Source: Fagopyrum homotropicum (Eukaryota; Streptophyta; Magnoliopsida; Caryophyllales; Polygonaceae). Taken from it: a stretch of 64,000 nt of DNA. The stretch lies in NCBI GenBank assembly GCA_033239125.1, contig BSWB01000002.1:45977001-46041000 (forward strand). The letters run 5' to 3'. The notes beneath the pieces were generated by a model that was given only the letters and a program-made list of their open reading frames with translations, was not told the origin of the DNA and ran no database searches. This document shows, one piece after another, positions 1 to 14,785 of this stretch. How positions within the stretch are numbered: position 1 is the stretch's first letter; each line of letters opens with the position of its first letter. The translations under genes were made by a program, and so were the position numbers.

Positions 1-509
1 GGGTCGATGGACCTTCCGTGTCACAACATAAGTTGGATATAGTGTTTATAACCTAATGAAGATAATTATTGAAATATTGCAATGAATGCATGTTGCTATG
101 TTATTATTTTACATATGTGTTTGTGTGATCTACTTATTCGCTATGCTAATGAGGATTGTTAACTAACGGTTTTACCGCTTTTGTTGATAGATTTCAAGGC
201 ATGTAAGAAGTTATAGAGTAATCCAGAGCGAGTGGTCAAACGGATTTGCTTACTTATTAGGACTGAGTTATGATTTTGGTTCTTATGTTGCATTCCTTTT
301 CGACTAGTCTTATGCTAGAACACTAGTTGTTAATTGATACTGAGGCTGGTAATTTCATTGCACGAATTTGGTTTCCGCATTATAAGTCTTTTAATTTTGT
401 AAATTGTGTTATATTGCAAGATCTACTTTTTTCGTTGTCAAGCTAGAGATAGTACTCATTATAAGGTCTTTACTCGTAGCATTCCCGTTTAAAAATATGG
501 GATGTTACA
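1..509 (+). repeat. Probable 3' end of a gypsy-type LTR (partial)
   Basis: The stretch ends in GGGATGTTACA, the same kind of LTR end (GGTGTTACA) seen at 52076 and, inverted, at 4051, 11052 and 18254. Around 140-200 it shares a patchy word order (gctaat, attgtta-ctaacggtt, ccg, ttgt-gatagat) with the gypsy-derived inserts at 51.7, 56.8 and 58.4 kb. The left boundary lies outside the window. No coding potential seen. Confidence 0.35.
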
Positions 510-2149
510 GTTCCGGAGTCCTATTTATATTTCAAATTAACCGTTGCATGTCTTATTTTCTAAGGAAAGTCTTGATAAATATTGTATGGTTGTTATGTGT
601 AGCTAAGATAGCTCCCGGATGGCTTGTTTTACAAAAAAGAAGTTTGATATAAAGGTACGTGTGTATGAAACCTTTGAATTTGACTCGTTCTGTTTAAACA
701 ACATAATTGATGGTTTATAATGAAATGGACTACATGGGTGGAACAATGTTGACTTTAACTAGTTGTTTCTTGTTGTCCATGTTGATGTTCCACATGTTGT
801 TGACTATCTCATTCGGAATCATGCTTTTGGTGTCCTGTTGATAGGAGGACCCCTTTATTGTGACGATTTCTCCGTTTGTCATTTTTTAATGACCACTCGG
901 GAAGTCGGGAAAAGCTGGTGTCCCAAACTCCTTTTTTCATTCTAAAAGTTATAATTGACGTATTACGCTCTAAATTCGTAACCGGTGTATAATATAAAAT
1001 ATTCTTAATGATAGATTTTTGAAATGATTAAAACAAGCTAGAAGAAAATAAGTAGTCCATGGAGTTTCAAACCGTGGATAATTTTAAAATAGGCCCTCTC
1101 ACCCTAATAACTAAATGAACAAAGCAAGCACGAATTTAGAGGTGGACTAAGGTATACTCTAGCCCATCCCAAAGTTTTAAGTCCATGTATATATTTTGAA
1201 TAATTATTATTTATTAAAGCTAGCCTCTCATAATGGTTGTTTGTATCTTTAAACTTGTACTGGATAAAAGTGTCCAGGGATTCAAGTTGATGCGTCCTTG
1301 TGTGCGTTCAAGAACAAAATCTAGATCTAGATCGAGCTTGATCTTCAACTATTCCGTTTTGTTATGTGCGGATGAATTGAATCGATGAAAATGAGTTGGC
1401 GGAAGCTTTGAGAACGAGCCAATTGATTTCATTAGACGTTTGAAACATAAGATGGGCTTAGATAGAGACTATGTTTATTCATAGAAAAAGCATCATATTC
1501 ATAGAAGTTGTGAACGGGTCAATTGATTTCAATACACATTCGAAACAAAACATAACTTAACCACTCGTCACCTATGAAAGAAAAACTTGAAAGTAACAAA
1601 TAAAACTCACTCGATTGTTCAACGTGCATGAACCTACATGTGAATGAAATACTCGTGCACGAGCCGCTTAAAAATACAAGTGCTAAAAATATATGATTCT
1701 ATTTTTTTGGTGGGAAAATATACGAGTCTATTAGAAACACTCGTGCATGAACTTACATGTGCACAAACTTATTCAATAAATACAAGCAAAAATAATGACA
1801 CGTTCATGGAATGAATATTTTATTTCCATAGCGAGAATTTGTGTTACCTATTTAGTGCTGCTTGTTTACTTGTAGTTTATTTGTGCTTCATTTAGTTTAT
1901 AAACCCTAGGCTTAATTTGGTGAGTGTTTACTTGGCGATGAGTTTATTTCTCTATGAGTTTATTGAGTTTATAAACCCCTTAAAAATAAACTTTTCGGAC
2001 CAAAGTTATTTTTGATTGCATAATTTTATTTTTGTTTAAAACCCAATTTTGGTCTTGTGCTTTTCCATCCATATATTCTTTGTTCATCACTGGTTATTCA
2101 ATGTTATTCATCGATTTTTTTAGGGGCATAAGTGTTTTTTTAAGTAAAA
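510..2149. other. Intergenic, no gene recognised
   Basis: AT-rich sequence with short reading frames only. A phrase close to 'cgtgcatgaacctacatgtg' recurs near 1627 and 1742, and TTTATAAACCC-like words increase from about 1890 towards the fold-back nest. I see no exon structure or terminal repeats. Confidence 0.5.
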
Positions 2150-2455
2150 CAAGCGATGAGTACACAATGTGTGACTCGCCTAGGGCAATTTTTTCATTAT
2201 GCATAGTATCTTGTTGAAAAACCACTATGTATATGTTTTGTACCCTAGAAAGTATGCATCCGCTTAATATAATATTAATAGTGGAACACCTTTTCTATAA
2301 TTTAAAGAGGCAGACAAAACAAATAACACATCATAAGAAATGGTCCGTTGTTACGCATTGTCCCTATAGAAGTGTGATAAGAACCCTTCGGCGAAAGAGA
2401 GAATTTAGTCAAAAAATTGCCCTAGGCGAGTCACACATTGTGTACTCACCGCTTG
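2150..2455. mobile_element. Fold-back MITE with 45-bp terminal inverted repeats
   Basis: Positions 2150-2194 (starting CAAGCGATGAGTACACAATG) and 2411-2455 are inverted copies of each other with one mismatch in 45. The inner 216 bp are non-coding. The TIR itself contains the small palindrome ACACAATGTGT. A second copy of the left TIR plus interior lies at 3471-3745 without the right TIR. No clear target duplication is visible, so the superfamily is not assigned. Confidence 0.65.
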
Positions 2456-3517
2456 GGTTATTGTTGTAGAAATAGGGTTTATGCTTGCATGGTGGTTATT
2501 TTTCGGATTTATAAACTAAGGGCTTGTTTACCAAAGATTTGTGTTTTTATGCGTTATACGGGTTTATGGTTTATTTTCGGGTTTATAAACCAGTTAAATT
2601 TATATATATTATTCCGATAAGGATGTTTACTAGAGGTTTTTTGTGGGTTTATTTTAGTGCAAAATACATTTTTACCCCTAAAAAAATTAAAGAATAATCC
2701 ACTCTAGATATGAGTCGGAGGGTAATCGAAGAATCCAATCTCGAAGGTATAGTTGTGGACGACAATGATGTGGTTGTTTTGAATGTTATGGTCGGATTTG
2801 TAAAGATGTAAACGAGGGCAATTTCGGGTATAAAGAAAAAATAAACCCATCCATGAAAAATAACCTTGGAATGAGGAGGTTATTTTTTAGAGGTTTATAA
2901 ACCCGAATAAACTTGTTCAAAAACAAACTCAATCACAACTAAACACCTATCAAAAAATAAACCCGGGTTTAAATGAAAGGTTTATAAACCTTTAGTAAAC
3001 AAGCCCTAAATGAGTTTATATGGGTTTATATTTTATATTTTATTTTTGGGTTTACTTCTCAACTGGTTTATATAAATAAACCATAGTGGTTGACTTGGAG
3101 TTTATTTTTGAGGTTCATTTTTCTTAAGAAAACAACCACATCATTGTCGTCCACAACTATACCTTCGAGATTGGATTCTTCGATTACCCTCCAGCTCATA
3201 TCTAGAGTGCATTATTCTTTAATTTTTTTGGGGTAAAAATGTATTTTGCACTAAAATAAACCCACAAAAAAACCTTTAGTAAACATCCTTATCGGAATAA
3301 TATATATAAACTTAGCGGGTTTATAAGCCTAAAAATAAACCATAAACCCTTATAAACCCATTTAGTTTATAAACCCATAAAAACACAAACCTTTGGTAAA
3401 CAAGCCCTTAGTTTATAAAACCGAAAAATAACCATCATGCAAAGCATAAACCCTATTTCTACAACAATAAAACAAGCGGTGAGTACACAATGTGTGACTC
3501 ACCTAGGGCAATTTTTT
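2411..3517. repeat. Large imperfect inverted repeat (arms 2411-2780 and 3129-3517)
   Basis: The left arm reads back as the right arm with scattered substitutions and small indels. Recognisable paired blocks include the CCCTAGG/CCTAGGG ends, TACAACAATAA, GGTAAACAAGCCC and the block at 2753-2780 against 3129-3160. The 348-bp centre carries further GGGCTTGTTTAC-type inverted ends (2519 and about 2994-3007). A transcript could fold into a hairpin of more than 350 bp. Confidence 0.7.
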
Positions 3518-3745
3518 TTATTATGCATAGTATCTTGTTGATCAACCACTATGTATATGTTTTGTACCATAAAAATTATGCATCCGCTGAATAAAATATT
3601 AATAGTAGAACACCTTTTCTTTAATTTAAAGAGGCAAACAAAACAAATAACATACCATAAGAAATGGTCCGTTGTTACGCATTGTCCCTATAGAAGTCGG
3701 ATAAGAACCCTTCGGCAAAAGAGAGAATTTAGTCAAAAAAATAAA
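3471..3745. repeat. Truncated second copy of the 2150-2455 MITE
   Basis: Direct repeat of 2150-2425 about 1.32 kb downstream. It begins with the same CAAGCGRTGAGTACAC end and diverges after 'gaatttagtcaaaaaa', where the right TIR should begin. Both copies share the run from 'atgtatatgttttgtacc' to 'agagagaatttag' with few substitutions. Confidence 0.65.
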
Positions 3746-3995
3746 TTTCTTACCATTTGTATCCCCTTCTAAAATACAAGCGTGAGAATCATTGAAATAT
3801 CTATTTGATTGATACGTTATTCTAGTTCAAAGTGAAAGTTCAAACAAAACACTTTGTAGAATGATCTATAAAACCATTTTAAAAGTTTAAACATGCCCTT
3901 AATCAATGAACAATTCAGGTTATTATGTTGATTAGTACTTCTTATCAATTGCTTACCATAATAAGTTTATTTACATAGTTCAATTTGGCATGTTA

Positions 3996-3998
<3 letters not shown>
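3746..3998. other. Intergenic AT-rich spacer
   Basis: Nothing recognised here beyond AT-rich sequence that runs into the (AT)n tract where the solo LTR landed. Confidence 0.5.

Positions 3999-4050
<52 letters not shown>
3999..4050. repeat. (AT)n microsatellite, left of solo LTR
   Basis: About 26 uninterrupted AT units ending exactly where the TGTAACACCC LTR end begins. The tract resumes at 6920 on the other side of the LTR, so this was one microsatellite before insertion. Confidence 0.9.
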
Positions 4051-7022
<2,972 letters not shown>

Positions 7023-7925
7023 TTTGGCTTCCATGTAAACAACCCTTATAGTGTTCAATGAGAACGAATAGTAGCCCTTGATGTGATAAATTCAAAGGCT
7101 GAAATTTTACCTAAATATTCTATAAAAAATACAAACCACTCTCTTGATTGGAATGTGTAATACACTCTCTCAATTAAGGTAATTTTTTATATTTTTAATA
7201 ATTCCCAATAAAATCTTCTTCCACTAATAATTCCCAATAAAATCTTCTTCCACTATTTTAGGTAGTTACAAATAACAAATCTTCAAATTAATTGATATTA
7301 ATTGATATGGATAACAAAATCTTCTTCCACTATTTTAGGTAGTTCCTTGAATTAGTACGGCTTGGTAACGAAGCCGGTTACTCGTTATATTTCCTCGATC
7401 AAATGCACTTAGTTCGTTTATCTGAAACCGGTTAACTAACTTTACAATATCCAGAATTTATATCGAATATATTCGGCAACTATATTCTTCATATTCTATA
7501 CTTATAGCGTTTATATTCGATAAAAAGAACACTTATTAATCTATCATATTTTTGTATGGTTATCGTTGTTTGCATACAAGATAAAGTTCGTCTCCCTAGG
7601 TATGGTTATCGGTGCTCTTTAACATACAACACTCAATATATGAAGTATTCATTAACTATGTCATGTATATTCTTAAATTATATCTTTCATATTCGGTAAT
7701 GAGTACACTTAATAACCCATCATATTATGCATGGTAAACAATGTTTGCGTACTAGATAAATATCGTCTTCCAATGCTTGATGTGTTATACTAACTGTAGC
7801 AAAAGTGTTGTCCGAAACAACATATCAAAAGAGTATTGACATTGTAGCATAGAGATTTGACATTAATAAAGACAGGAGTGTCAAACACATTAATCCCTAC
7901 ATACGCGATTAAAAGGTTGTGCTCT

Positions 7926-8165
7926 TTAACATACAACACTTAAAATATCCAAACGGTCTTGTCTATGTGGAACAAGATCTACGAAGTCATCATCGCTTCC
8001 ATCCGAAAGTGCAGGTGTATCGTGTTTTCTTTTTGATCTTGAATTCCTCACAATAATCTCATCTTCTGACTCATCAGACGATTCTTTAACTGAAACGGCC
8101 TTCCTTTTCCCAATTCTAATATGTTCTTTCTTGTCTGATAGCTTCATGTTTTCTGAACACAACAA
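7926..8165 (-). CDS. Possible captured host exon, unknown protein
   Basis: A minus-strand frame of about 79 codons, rich in Ser/Asp/Glu and Lys/Arg, with a nuclear-localisation-like SKRKH cluster and acidic runs (SSDESEDE, SDGSDDD). On the minus strand it is preceded by a T-rich stretch ending TTGTGTTCAG, which would serve as a 3' splice site just before the first ATG. No convincing downstream donor or partner exon was found. It lies inside a TIR-bounded element, so a captured gene fragment is possible, but a chance low-complexity frame is equally possible. Confidence 0.2.
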   Translation of the reverse strand: MLCSENMKLSDKKEHIRIGKRKAVSVKESSDESEDEIIVRNSRSKRKHDTPALSDGSDDDFVDLVPHRQDRLDILSVVC

Positions 8166-8710
8166 TCAAACAATAACGAATATAGTTCATCATAATCATG
8201 AATATATCATAAGCATAGCCAATGTCTCATTACTGCTCAACACGAATTTGCACATTAGTTTTGTAATCACTGCTTCCATCGACTATGATTCATCAAGTAC
8301 TTTATAATAGTCATTCAATTGGCAACATTCATCCATGATCAGTTATAGTATAAGCAAAAATTAGAAAGAAATAGAGTTTCTTTTAGCAATTTGTCTAGTT
8401 TCGTACCGAATATAAAAACCAATAGCCATTAACACCAATTATATATGAACAGGCAAGTGTATAATGTCTGCAGCATAACTCGCATTCGACAAAGCATGAC
8501 GAACATTCAACAAACATGGACAACCAACCCAAAATCGGCAACAAATCTTCAAAATCAACAACAAAAATCCGAAAACCATAATCGGAATCAATGAACCAGA
8601 AAATTAATTTGATATCAACAATACCTCGTGTGACGGAGGGTTGCGGCTAGTCGAAGAATACCCTATTTTGTGTAGCAATCGACAATGAAAAGGAGATTAA
8701 GAGGCAGAGC

Positions 8711-8940
8711 GCCGAATACCGGCGCACACAGGACCGAATACAGAATGGATTTTGATTAAACTTTCACCGACGAGTCCAATGGCGCCGAATACCGGCGCAC
8801 ACAGGACCGAATACAGAATGGAGTTTGATTAAACTTTCACCGACGAGTCCAATGGCGCCGAATACCGGCGCACACAGGACCGAATACAGAATGGAGTTTG
8901 ATTAAACTTTCACAGACGAGTCCAATGGCGCTGAATACCG
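8711..8940. repeat. 73-bp tandem repeat, just over three copies
   Basis: The word GCCGAATACCGGCGCAC starts at 8711, 8784 and 8857, and a diverged version starts at 8930, giving a constant 73-bp period. Copies differ by single bases (for example 'ccgacgag' against 'cagacgag'). Confidence 0.9.
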
Positions 8941-9553
8941 GAAGAAGAAGTAGAAGACGACGATACTGTAACAAATTTAGGGGTTTCGTTACTTTAAACC
9001 GCAAAAACCTAATCGGAATCAATGAAGCAAAAAGTTCATCAACATTACCTCGAGTGACGGCAGGGAAAGGCGAGCCAAATAATACAGTAGTCGGAATCGA
9101 ATTGTCTGTAGAAGAAGAAGACGACGGTGAAATTTTGATTAGGAGGAAGAACACGACACCGGCGAACACAATACCTACTGTAGAATGGAGGGGGAAAACA
9201 ACACCTGCTCCACAAACGGCAGCGAATACCGGAAGAAGAGGATGGCACCGATGACATGCTTGAGTACGAACAACACAGGAGAAAGAAGCGGAATACACAG
9301 ATAACCTTAAAAAGATTTAGGGATTTTATTTTAGGGAATTTTGATATTGGGTAGTTATGGGAGGTTTGTTTATCACGCGCTTATTACTTCCAAAAATAAG
9401 GTTTAAATTTTTATTTTTATTTTTTTTTCATTAAACTTTCGCTTAATCACAACCATCCATTATAACGATCCAACGGATATAATTCGTTCTCATTGAACAC
9501 TATAAGGGCTGTTTACATGTGAGTCACTATCTATATATATATATATATATATA

Positions 9554-9576
9554 CTAGTCGAGGACGCGCGCGCGTC
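9554..9576 (-). mobile_element. Helitron-like 3' terminus (hairpin plus CTAG)
   Basis: Read on the minus strand, a perfect 14-bp palindrome GACGCGCGCGCGTC is followed nine bases later by CTAG and then T, the arrangement of a Helitron 3' end inserted between A and T. The body would extend to higher coordinates. I could not fix a matching 5' TC end. Confidence 0.45.
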
Positions 9577-11046
9577 GTGACTTGTGTTTTTGTTGATTGA
9601 TTAATTAATTTTTGATTTGAAATTGTTGTAAGTTATATTGTAATCGTTTAATATTTTTTTTACAATTATTGAGTGACTGTGTCACAACATTATAAAGAAC
9701 AAAGTTTAAGTTAACGAACGTAAAGGTGAATTTGAAACCTCACCAAACGGAGCCTATACGTATAGGCGTATATAGTATTTAAATATTACGTAGACACTGG
9801 CTTTGAAAATAAAATATAAAAAGGCTATAATCATATATAATGTTACTAATACTTCAAAAAAAACTCTAATTTCACCTTTACGTTAAAGTAAAATATTAAT
9901 TTATGCATGTGGTTTCTTGTAGGTATGAAGTTATAATGAGCACAAATACACAATACGTTTGTTTTATCCACAGGAGGAAAAGGGGTTGTCAATGGCAGAG
10001 TTCGTCAGTTGGTTCATATGGCGAGCAGCTTATCTAACTCGTGTTATGAGCTGGAGGAATAGATTCTATGTCGCAATCAACTGACTTACAACTCTGATAT
10101 TTGGACGTGATATAAGTCGGATATGAAGATCTTCGATGAAATTGCTTACTCCGACTTACCATTGTATGTATAAGAGAATAATGTCTTCGGTCTATCCTTA
10201 CCATAAACTCCCAACTATTATTGCAGTAGCTGCGCAGTGCAGCCTAGCAAGGAAGAGTTGGAATCAATTTGATGTGTCCGGATACAACTCTAAGGGAAAA
10301 GCAAAGTCATTGAATTTGAAAACAAGAATTGAGTTTTGCAATACATGTTTTTTTTACATAATATCATACTGTCAAAATGACATTGGGAGCTTGGAACTGT
10401 GAATTTTATTTGTGTTAATAGTTTTGGCTTGTATACAACTAGAATATGTAAACAGGATATTGATTCCTATTTTACTTAATGCTAGTTTTATTGAAGAGTG
10501 GTCAGAAATTTTATTTGGGTTCTTTGTAGTAAAGAATAAATAATCAGGAGGCTAATAAAAACAAAATTATGAAGACTCTATGCACCATCATAACAAGAAA
10601 TTCATAAATGTTTCTCCTTTGAAGAGAGGTCAGATCCCTTCCAATCGAATTATGTGATAATATACATCAGGAGGCTAATAATGAAGATGATAATTTCTTG
10701 CAAGTGAAATCCTGAATTAGTAGATCCCTTCGGGTACGGATGTATGCACCAAACTCATAGTGTTGTCTAAATATTCATCTGGTATGGATGTATAAGTAAT
10801 AGTTGATAATTTTTAAATCTAAATGATTTTGCTACATACATCAGGAGGATAATAATCAGGAGGTCACACAAAATACCGAATTATGTGATAGCACATTTGG
10901 ATAACCCCTTCCGATCGAATTATCGATAACCGACCATCTTACAAAAGGGGCCTAACAACAGTCTCGATGTTACACCATCATTCAATATAACATATCATAG
11001 AACTTCCCACTGATATAGAACAGGGCAATCAGATCCCTTAACCATT
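9577..11046. other. Intergenic, decayed repeat; no gene recognised
   Basis: Short phrases recur: 'tcaggaggctaataa' near 10546 and 10668, a variant near 10842, and 'ccgatcgaattat' with a related form near 10640 and 10907. An 88-codon frame at 10136-10402 has no recognisable features. The region may be the body of the Helitron whose 3' end is at 9554. Confidence 0.4.
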
Positions 11047-11051
11047 TCCAA

Positions 11052-12142
11052 TGTAACACCCCGGATTCTCGGAACCCGGGATATTACTGGTTAGGACCTC
11101 ACAATGGGTCACGACCTCAGTTTGACAACAATATTACTAGGATCTTGCAACAAGACACAAATAAGAAAAAACCGAAATTCATAAAATGTATTTGTAAAAG
11201 GATGAATGCAACAAAGTATAACAGCCTATCGTACTTAAACAACGGAAAAGACTAACTGTCTTAACAAAAGGGAAAGACAACAAAGCAACAACCCAAACCC
11301 CCACTCTAAAGAGTACGGAGACCCGGCTTACCACTACTTCCGGATCACTCAGCTGTTGTTCTAACCTGTAGTAAATCTAAAAACACAACCAAACAACCAT
11401 TAGCTAGTTATCTAAACATTAGGAGAATAATAATAGCACACACACATAAAATAATAAACACTCATCATGCTTTCAAACAATCCATTTATTATCTTCATTT
11501 AAGTCATTCACTCTAATGATACTTATTTTGTGACACGAGGGATTCCCAAACCTCGCCTCCGCCCCCGTGTACCCATCAGGAGTGGATCCGATGCATCTCA
11601 CCGTGTACCTGTATGGTCTGGGTATAGAGAACCTCCCAGTCTCCTGGCAGAGCTGGGCAGTGATGTCACGGCCCGTTATACATACACTTGGGCCTTAAAA
11701 CATAATAACCACGGTCGTCCTAACAAGTTGTTATTTATTATAACACACATTGTACACACACAACCATCATCACCCAACTAATATCCAGAAACTAGCTAAG
11801 TAAGTCAAGGACTTACCTGAGTCAAATCACACTCTAACAAGTCTCAACTCGGTCTGTACTCGTGGTAACACAAACGCCTGTCAATTAAGGCATGGGGATC
11901 AAAATCGCATCCCTAAACTCTTAGAAGTTATAAATTTCTAAGTTGTACAATCTCATAAAGAGAATTTACGAAAAAGTTCTCTTAAGTTAAAAAGATTATT
12001 TTTTTTTCCCCTTATCCCGAAACTCTCAACTAGAGTACACTACTCCGGTCGTACTAACCATACTTTAACTCTTCTCGGTTATTACCCTACTGCACGTTCC
12101 TACTCATTTACGAATACGGTTCTAGTTAAGGACACCTATTCA

Positions 12143-12203
<61 letters not shown>

Positions 12204-13407
12204 TACACTTATCTCTCTCTATATATATATATTCTTATCTACGGATATAAACTTACGTATGTATACCACTCTTGTACTTGTATATAAACCTACACTTATC
12301 CCCTTCTTATACATCTGTATACACATACACATCCCCTACACCTATTCATAATTATATGTACTCATATCTTCCAACTCGTAAATCTATATATATACGTATA
12401 CATGTACATTGTACCTATTCACACATATATATATATATATATTTATATAAGTACCCAACTCTTCCAACTCCAATCTATATAAGAGTATATACGTACACTG
12501 TGGTTACTTATATATTTGTAAATATATTGTTTATTTCTGAATTTATTAATCAAAGAGTGAAGATAATGAAATTCTTCTTTTTCTTATATACGTGGCTGAG
12601 ATTTTATGATTTTTTAATAACCAAAAATATCATGCATCTACTCTTTTGTAAGGAAGGAAGGGTAGTCGACAGTTTACCGGAATGATGAGCAGGAGGGCGG
12701 CGAAGAGAGGTGCTACTCTAGTCCTCCGGTTATGGTCCGCTGCAGCACTCCGATGAGATTGACGGTGCAAAGACCGACCGGTAGGAGGGCGTCTCTCGCT
12801 GGCGGTTCGGGGCGCTGAAGTCGGCTCTAGCGCAAGGCGGTCGTCTTCCCTTCCTTGCGTGCAGTCCCGGTGGAGGCGAGCGGCGTTCCCATCCCGGCGG
12901 TGGTGCTGGCGGCGGAGCAGAAGGGAGGTGGGTGGTGCTGTTTATCGAAGGCGTGCAGTATTGTGCGGTAGGGAGGATGGTTTGTCGAGATACGCAGCAG
13001 TAGGATTAGGGAGAAATTAGGTTAATATTAGGATTAGCTTAAGTTTAGGTTTAAAGAGGTGGGCTGGATGGGTGGTCATTGGGCCTGGTGTTGGGCCAAA
13101 ACTGGCATGCTCAATTATTAAAATAAAAGACTGAAGGAAGGTTTGTTATTCGTGCGGAACCGAAAAAAAAACAAAACTTAATTACGGGATTACATACGGA
13201 ATTATTCATTGCATTATCTAAGTTATCATTTTATTTTAAAGGTACGGAATTATTTCCGGTTACATAATTTATCATTTTATGTGAATCAAGGTCACATAAA
13301 ATGATAGTAATTAAATCGCATTTTATTTTATTTAAAGGATAAATGTTGGCGGATTTGAATCCGGTTGAATTCAGTATTAAACGGAGTTTAAATTTTTGGG
13401 TATTACA
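11052..13407 (-). repeat. 3' LTR of the gypsy element (full-length form)
   Basis: 2356 bp, TG...CA type in both readings (TGTAACACC to GTATTACA). Just inside, at 13408-13424, the minus strand reads AAGGGGGCACTGA, a polypurine tract. It contains a (TA)n run at about 12146-12201 and a GC-rich block at about 12660-12990. Confidence 0.88.
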
Positions 13408-13424
13408 TCAGTGCCCCCTTAAAA
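13408..13424 (-). other. Polypurine tract of the gypsy element
   Basis: Minus strand reads TTTTAAGGGGGCACTGA immediately before the LTR start TGTAATACCC. This is the expected site for plus-strand DNA priming and fixes the element's orientation. Confidence 0.7.
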
Positions 13425-13614
13425 TAAGTTTCGTCCCGAAACTTAGAATAATGTAACTAATCGTTCGACTTTCTTTGTAACTCTCAGTTTTTATAAAATT
13501 TTTATTTCTTACCATGCAACTACGCAATCATCATACTCGGACACACATCCCACAAACATAATCACTCAATCCAATATAAAAACATGAATGGTCAAATAAC
13601 ACAACATCCGAGTA

Positions 13615-13803
13615 CTAACTCGTCAACACAGAAGTAACATCTAACCCCTCAGAGAACTCGGGATAATTACGTCTAGTACTGTCCTCTGTCTCCCAAGTGG
13701 TCTCATCAGCTCCTCGTCTAGACCACTGGATCCTCAACATTGGTATCTCCTTGGACTGCAGACGTCTAGTACTACACTCCGGGACAGCTACTGGGTACTC
13801 CAC
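13615..13803 (-). pseudogene. Integrase C-terminal chromodomain-like remnant
   Basis: A 62-codon minus-strand frame contains the signature of plant chromovirus integrase ends: KEIP..RIQW, then TTWETED and NYPEF, close to the usual K-IP-VQW...TWE-E--...-YP-LF pattern. It lies just upstream (in element sense) of the polypurine tract, which is where the integrase tail belongs. The preceding pol sequence is not readable in any frame, so this is a relic. Such domains target integration to heterochromatin in intact relatives. Confidence 0.6.
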
Positions 13804-14560
13804 AAATGTATGGTCGGCTAAACTATCAGATCCTCATGACTAAGGATGTGTCTCGGGGTTTGTAGGTACTCTCTCATCAGTTTGGTTTTCTAGACTTACT
13901 TCCAGCTCTTTTGATGACTCTACCAAACTTTTCCTTCCATTGAGCCCACTTGCTTTTTTTTTTTTTTTTTTTTCCTTTCGAAAGTTCCCGACTATCGATT
14001 CTGAATTAATGATTTGAAACTTCTGTCGGCACGTTACTAAGTGTCTAATACTCTTTGTAATACAAACTGCTTGGCCCGGTTTCCTCAATGTGACCTAATC
14101 GGATCGTTCCTTAATTAATGGGTTTTCACCTACTTCTTGTCAAGCTTTCAATTTTATATAACTGAAAACAACACACACACCCAAGTGGACCTTTTCATAT
14201 AGATCTCTAATTCCTTAACTTGAAATCATAGTTAACCTAACATTGATTTTCTTCATCTATGGGTTATGTGCCTACCACGTTTTGTTGTAACACCCATTAG
14301 GAACAATGTCGTCTTTCTCTTTCTGAGGGTCAACATGATTTACCCAACTCCCGCCTATACTTCCCTTCCAATACTAGCAAGATCCTCTTCAAACAGACCC
14401 TTACTCTCTTACTCAACCGTAGTCTGTTCTTAACCAACGGCGTTCGCGAATAATATTATAAATTTCATCAGCTCGAATGGTTGTCATGAGTCTTTCTTAA
14501 ATTTTTAAAATTTCTTTTTGGAAACAAAAAAAAAATAATACTTTACCCGCAGTAGAAGCA

Positions 14561-14785
14561 CTAGTCGGTTATTTCTTTCATTGCGCCAAACATGCCAATA
14601 TTAGCATTGATGGTACGTAAATGTAACTCGTTGCTCAAACAACTATTCAGGGTTCCGAGAGCTCCTTGTAAGGCTTGTTGGAAAACCCGCAAGCGGACTT
14701 GATTAATCACTCTTTGTTGTTCAAAATGAATGGTTTCGTTTTTGTAATTTTCTAAGCAAGCAACTTCTAACCCGATTCTCTCCAT
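14561..14785 (-). pseudogene. Unassigned frame inside gypsy element
   Basis: A 74-codon frame with protein-like composition and no low-complexity runs, containing Gln/Leu-rich, probably helical segments such as [19 protein letters not shown]. It sits between the primer-binding side and the chromodomain remnant. No family recognised; it may be a leftover of the pol or gag region or chance. Confidence 0.2.

Larger units (their letters stand above)
7032..9519. mobile_element. Non-autonomous TIR element, superfamily unknown
   Basis: A 38-bp inverted repeat bounds the region: 7032-7069 (starts CATGTAAACAACCC) and 9482-9519 match with a single mismatch. Outside both ends lies (TA)n, so the target duplication cannot be read and the true ends may include TA units. 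The interior has a repeated 'aattcccaataaaatcttct' block near 7199-7330, a recurring 'gctctttaacatacaacact' phrase at about 7614 and 7921, a 73-bp tandem repeat (8711-8940) and one exon-like minus-strand reading frame (7926-8165). No transposase is seen. Confidence 0.6.

Noticed and set aside
8837..9298. 153-codon minus-strand frame with hydrophobic stretches
   Set aside because: It overlaps the 73-bp tandem repeat and one end of the TIR element, and has an equally long open frame on the opposite strand. No protein features.
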